From NCBI RefSeq assembly GCF_000372725.1, contig NW_005201493.1:218475-257044 (forward strand): 38,570 nt of DNA, written 5' to 3'. The position numbers and the translations under genes were made by a program. Shown here one piece after another: positions 34,511 to 38,570 of the stretch (its first letter is position 1; every line of letters begins with the position of its first letter). The DNA comes from Emiliania huxleyi CCMP1516 (taxonomy: Eukaryota; Haptophyta; Isochrysidales; Noelaerhabdaceae). The notes below the pieces were generated by a model. It did no database searches. It was not told where the DNA came from and was given only the letters and a program-made list of their open reading frames with translations.

Positions 34511-36421
34511 TCACCCCATCAATGGTCCGACGTCCGAGACGCCTGCCCACGCGGCAGCCTGCTTGAAAGCGGCGTACTTGGCGCCCTTGAAAACCGTCAG
34601 GTCGATGACCGCCTCCATGCCAACTGCCGGCTTGTCGACGAGCTGCGCGACGCGGAGGTCGACCGTGACAGACGCGAGGACCATCGCCTCGCCGTACGTG
34701 TAGCCGCCGACCTCCATCAAGAAAGTGAGCGCCTGCGGAGGGTCGAGGGCAGGCCGAGATCAGCCGAGATCAGCCGAGATATGCGCAGCCGCAAGAAGGC
34801 GTGTTGCCTTGAGGAGCGCGTTGGCGCCGGCGAGCGACATGGACTCAGGGATGATCTTGGAGGTGACGAGCGTGTCGATGCGGTCCTTTGCCCACACGTA
34901 CTGCGAGGGGAGGGTGCCGCTACTCTTGAAGGGGAAGCCCATGAACGAGATGAACTCGCCCGGCGACATGCGCTTGATTGAGGTGGTGCCGTACATGGCG
35001 GGCGTCGGCGTAGCGTAGCCGGCATCGCCAGGCTTGACCAGCGTGAGCTTCATCTTGACCGAGGCCGCCATCTCGATGGCCGTGATGCTCACCTCGCCGT
35101 CTCCCTGCGCGCCGTGGACGTCGCCGGTGCCGACGCCGCAGCCCGCCACCTCGCACTCGAGGAGGAGCGTGGTCCCGACGCCCATGCGCTGCGTGTCGGT
35201 GTTCCCGAAGTACTCCCCGCCGGCGAGGGTGCGCAGGCATTCAGTTGCGTGCGTGCCATTGACGCCGCACACAGCCGCGGGGACCGCCAGCTCAGGGTTG
35301 ACCGCCCACTGCGGATTGTCTGCACAGGCAAGTGGCCGAGCTCAGGCCGACGCGAGATCTCGTCGAGGCCTGTTTGAGGTCTGGCCGAGAGGCCGAGATA
35401 CACTCAGACGCACCGTACAGCTCCACCTCGGTCGCGTGGTGCTCGAGTTTGAGCGCGACCGTCTCGGCGCTCGGGAGCACGCCGATCGAGCCGAGGAAGG
35501 GCTCGTACGGGACGACGACGTCGGGGAAGCTGGGGCTCGTCCACGACATGCTGTGTTGGGCGGCGGGACGGTGGGGGGGTGGGGGGTGCTTGGCTGTGGA
35601 GTTGCGGCGAGGGTGAGGGCAGGGTATGGGGCACGTCGTCGCGTCGTAGTCCCAGGTCACCCACGCTTTGTATTCCTCAGGGGAGTTGCCGTCCGGTTTG
35701 ACGCCCTGTCAGGGGGAGGGGATCTATGGGGCTTGGCGGTGCGGGGCGCGATGAGGATCGCGTGACCATCTCGAGGGAGGAGAGGGGAAATGAAGAGAGC
35801 AGAGGAGCGGAGAGGGGGGGGGGGGGGGCAGAGAGGAAGCGGCCTCACATTCATGAAGCCAAGGGGCGTGTGGGACATGGTGAAGCCCTGGGCGAGCGGC
35901 GTGATGTCGAGGATCTCGATCGCCAGTTTGTCGCCCGGCATGGCGCCCGCAACACCCACTGGGCCGGTGATGATGTGCACCGCGGCGAGGTCGCCGTACG
36001 CCTTGTCGAAGTTCAAGTCGGCGTCCGGGATGGGGGCGAAGGCGCCGTCTTCTCCATCCCATGGCTGGGTGAGCCCCGGGTCGGGGTGGTCCCAGAGGTC
36101 GCGCGTGCGGAAGTCGACCACGGAGCCCGACGGGACCTCCATTGCCTAGAAGGTTCAGGGCAGGATCAGGATATCAGCTCCGAGCAGAAGAAGGACCAAA
36201 GTCTCTGGTCGTGCCAGCGGGATAGCTGGGTGATAGCGGTTGTAGCAGTTTGTCTCCGTCTTGATGCAGGATTCTTCAAACGCCGAGATCGTGTAGTCGA
36301 CGGGGCCATCGTACTTGCCGGCGGGGTTCGTCTCGCACTCTGGCGCTGGCATGGACGAGAATTCGAGGCTGCGTGGGCTTGGGAGGCCGAACATCGCGAC
36401 CGACATCATGGCGGTGCACAT
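34511..36421 (-). CDS. fmdA: Acetamidase/formamidase (FmdA_AmdA family), 6 exons
   Basis: Exons 36421-36215, 36145-35849, 35705-35635, 35550-35414, 35319-34808 and 34732-34511 give 481 residues with all phases consistent. The enzyme hydrolyses formamide or acetamide to ammonium plus acid, giving a nitrogen source; haptophytes are known to use small amides. Family segments: YNRYHPAIPL|AMEVPSGSVV, LAIEILDITPLAQGFT, FPDVVVPYEPFLGSIGVLPS, GGEYFGNTDTQRMGVG, the core GDVHGAQGDGEVSITAIE, and MEVGGYTYGEAMVLASVTVD near the end. Length is slightly above the usual ~410 because of an N-terminal extension (MCTAMMSVAMFGLPS), too short to be a sure signal. Introns 1 and 5 use GC donors, 2-4 use GT. Intron 1 is 69 nt; introns 4 and 5 contain short GCCGAGAT repeats. 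An acceptor-like CCGCTCAG just before the ATG leaves open a further 5' exon. Confidence 0.92.
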
Positions 36422-36961
36422 CTGAGCGGGCACGTGAGGCGGCAAGTATTGCTGAGCGGGTCGGTGAGGTCAGAGCGATAGGCGGCGAATCCCCAGCACT
36501 GTCCCCCTCGACCAGCAGCGACGCGGTGTGCAGAGTCTCAAGCGTTCCCCTCAGCTCGCCGCTCGGTGGAGCGCCGCGGTGTGTGTCTTCCAAGGGGCGG
36601 AGCCATCGCGCACAATCGGGCGCGATGCAGTTGGTGCGTATGTGGTGGCGCAGGCTGTCAAACGCTTTGGTGGGAGCGTGAGGCGGAGAGCAGGCACGAC
36701 CTGCTTGAGCAAGCGAGGAGAGCTGGCTGAGGGGGTGTGACAGGGAGGGGGTACGCCGCAGTGTTCGCCGAAAGGTGAGATCGTTACGAGAGATGTGCAC
36801 GTTCGCGGAATGTTGGGGGTACAACTCACCAGCAAGGCCTTGAGATTCACAAACCTTGTTCTTGAAAACCTCCTAGGTCACACCTCCCCTCTCCTGTCAC
36901 GCCTGATCAATGCCCTGATCCGGCCTTTTCCAAACACTTTCTGGCGAGACGGCCATTCGCA
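36422..36961. promoter_or_regulatory. Divergent intergenic region between formamidase and cupredoxin genes
   Basis: 540 bp with no recognisable gene. It contains both promoters and perhaps short 5' exons of either gene. An AT-richer stretch lies at 36838-36880. Confidence 0.35.
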
Positions 36962-38539
36962 ATGCCAGCCGCGCTGCTACCTCTCCTCTGCTCCTTCGCT
37001 CCTCCCCCACCCGAGCCACCGCTGCCGCCATGCGGCAGCAAGATGGCAAACTGCCGCCCTCCACCTCCAAGCCCGTCGCCGCCTCCCGCTCCGCCGCCTG
37101 GTGCGCCAGCAGGACCTCCGCCACACCCCGTCGCGCCTTCAGCCTGGCGACGGTTCGAGTTTGCCGACGGCAACGACGGTGAGTGGGGGCCGGACGTGAG
37201 CTACTCACAAACTCCACTCTGGTGCGCCGCCGGCGCGATCGTCGTTTTCCAGTGGCACAACTCCTCCACCGATTTGGTGCGGCTGTCGAGCGAGCAGGCG
37301 TGGGAGAGCTGCGACGTGAGCGGTGCGACTACCATCGCCCCACGAAACATGACCGGCCAGCTTCATCTTACGTGCGAGGCCGGCCAGCGCTATTTCCTGA
37401 CGACGAGCGCCGCGGCCGAGTGCCGGGCGGGCCAAAAGCTACGGGTCTTTGCGAGTGGCTCGGTTTTCGCACACGATCCGAATTCCGGCGAGACGCTGCT
37501 GCACGTCCTCTCGATGGATCGCGTCTACACCCTCCTCGGGCATCGCGACTCCGGGCTCGGATTTTCGGAGCTCTCCCGCGGCTACCAGACGGAAGAGCTG
37601 GCGGCGTCGACATTGGAGCTGATCTGGTGCCTCGACGCATCAGGGCGATGAGACCACCCGTCTCACCGCCCTTAGCTTCGTCAGCCCCTCCGCAGGTGCC
37701 TGCTCGATCACTGCCCGCAGTCTGCCATGGACTTCGATCCGACCGCCACAAACGCGTCTTGCCTCGCCGAGGTCTACACTCTCGCCGGCTTCGTCACGCG
37801 CATGCGGCCTGTGCCCAACTACACCCTCGCGCTTGAGTACTACCAGGCCAGCCGCCCTGGCCCTCGTTCATGCTAGCCCGCTAGTGGAGATGAGACTTGA
37901 CCCTCGCCCTGTGGTTTCTATCAGACGGCAATCTCTGCTGTGGATGGTCTGCGCCAGTGCACTGCGCTGGGCTATCTCTCCGAGACGCATGCGCAAGCCG
38001 CCGACGAGACGGCGGCGCTCGAGGCGGCCAGCAACCTCGTCGCCACATGCGGTGCGCTGAATCATGAATGCTCCCGGGCGATGGGTGTGCGGAGCCCAGC
38101 CCGGTTGCCTGCACCCGCGGTCCCCGCAGGTGCAGACTCGCCTGAGGCTCGCCACGCGCGCCACGCCTTTGCGAAGGCAGGGCTGCTTTGGCCGCTCATC
38201 CACCCGCCGACGTCCCCTCCCCCTCCCTCGCCGCCGCCGGCAAGCCCCCCTCTAGCGCCACCGCCTCCCTCCCCGCCTTCCGCACCGCCGATCCCCGCCC
38301 CCCCGCGCTCGCCCCCAACGCCACCGAGTCCACAGCCCGTCGCAATCACCTGGGCCGTCCCGACGAGCCCGCAATCTGCGGCGGTCCGCGTCGGCGGCGT
38401 CGTCACCTTTACATGGGACGGCTTTCACAACGTCTACCTCTCTGGAAGCAGGGCCGACTTTGACTCCTGGGCCACTCCTGGCGGTACTTCTCGTCCTCGT
38501 TACTCCGTTTACGAAGGTTCTATCCTTTTAGTTTCTTGA
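36962..38539 (+). CDS. Secreted multi-cupredoxin (phytocyanin-like) protein, partial
   Basis: Exons 36962-37626, 37696-37846 and 37925 onward. The start is MPAALLPLLCSFAPPPPEPP, a short leader running into a Pro-rich hinge. The first domain (GEWGPDVSYSQTPLWCAAGA, IVVFQWHNSSTDLVRLSS, ESCDVSGATTIA, LTCEAGQRYFLTTSAAAEC) follows the phytocyanin pattern: vFxW, HxV-like, Cys, and a late C-x-G-x-x-F. A helical Cys-rich region follows (CLLDHCPQSAM, NASCLAEVYTLAG, DGLRQCTALGYL), then another PPPSPPP hinge and the start of a second cupredoxin domain (VRVGGVVTFTWDGFHNVYLS, DFDSW). The frame stops at 38539, where a Cys would be expected after DFDS, so the last ~60 bp are probably intron. Copper ligands are incomplete as read (no certain His/Cys/His set in domain 1), so it may be a uclacyanin-like or non-copper variant. 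Function is likely extracellular or cell-cover related. Confidence 0.7.
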
Positions 38540-38570
38540 TGACTCTGGGAGTCTTCTTACTAAATCCTTT

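Overview
This window is eukaryotic nuclear DNA, most likely from a GC-rich unicellular alga of the haptophyte type (Emiliania/Gephyrocapsa or a relative). This is inference from several traits read in the sequence: intron-rich genes whose introns mostly begin with GC instead of GT (18 of the 29 donors I could place), introns packed with short tandem repeats, a plastid-type phosphate translocator with a signal-peptide-like leader, proline-rich hinges in secreted proteins, and a formamidase. No species was confirmed by search. Two assembly gaps (11042-11505 and 24504-24603) interrupt genes. All intron positions are manual models: protein-family continuity, open frames and matching phases, with no transcript evidence.

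Layout. 1-3860 is repeat-rich. It holds the 5' end of a minus-strand gene (1-167), an 873-bp terminal-inverted-repeat element with an 8-bp target duplication (740-1612), several dispersed repeats, a decayed mobile-element-like ORF, and an AT-richer mini-ORF between direct repeats. 3862-5453 (minus) is a four-exon Mpv17/PMP22 membrane protein. It is divergent from 5643-6957 (plus), an ANP32-type leucine-rich acidic nuclear protein. 7383-7928 carries a truncated von Willebrand A domain. 8675-12322 (plus) is a plastid phosphate translocator broken by the first gap. 12926-16192 (minus) is a large one-exon type I membrane protein, divergent from a coiled-coil protein (16501-17298). 17701-18701 (minus) is an NAD(P)-binding SDR-type protein with a candidate transposon-like intron. 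19572-24400 (minus) is modelled as one long gene: low-complexity N-terminus, membrane anchor, periplasmic-binding-like domain, ShKT-like module and class 3 lipase. 24604-24768 (minus) is a Na+/Ca2+ (K+-dependent) exchanger fragment with a 1-nt frameshift beside the second gap. 26255-27068 is a signal/anchor protein with internal repeats. 28233-30357 (minus) is an RBR E3 ubiquitin ligase with five exons. 31730-34027 (plus) is a secreted protein with an LPMO-like histidine-brace domain. 34511-36421 (minus) is an acetamidase/formamidase with six exons. From 36962 to the window end (plus) lies a secreted cupredoxin protein that runs off the edge.

The genes do not form a pathway; neighbours are independent nuclear genes, several in divergent pairs. 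The most interesting signals are introns bracketed by direct repeats that straddle both splice sites (SDR intron 1 and the RBR introns), which look like products of recent intron gain, and two unusual secreted or membrane fusion proteins (lipase/binding-protein and LPMO/Cys-module).
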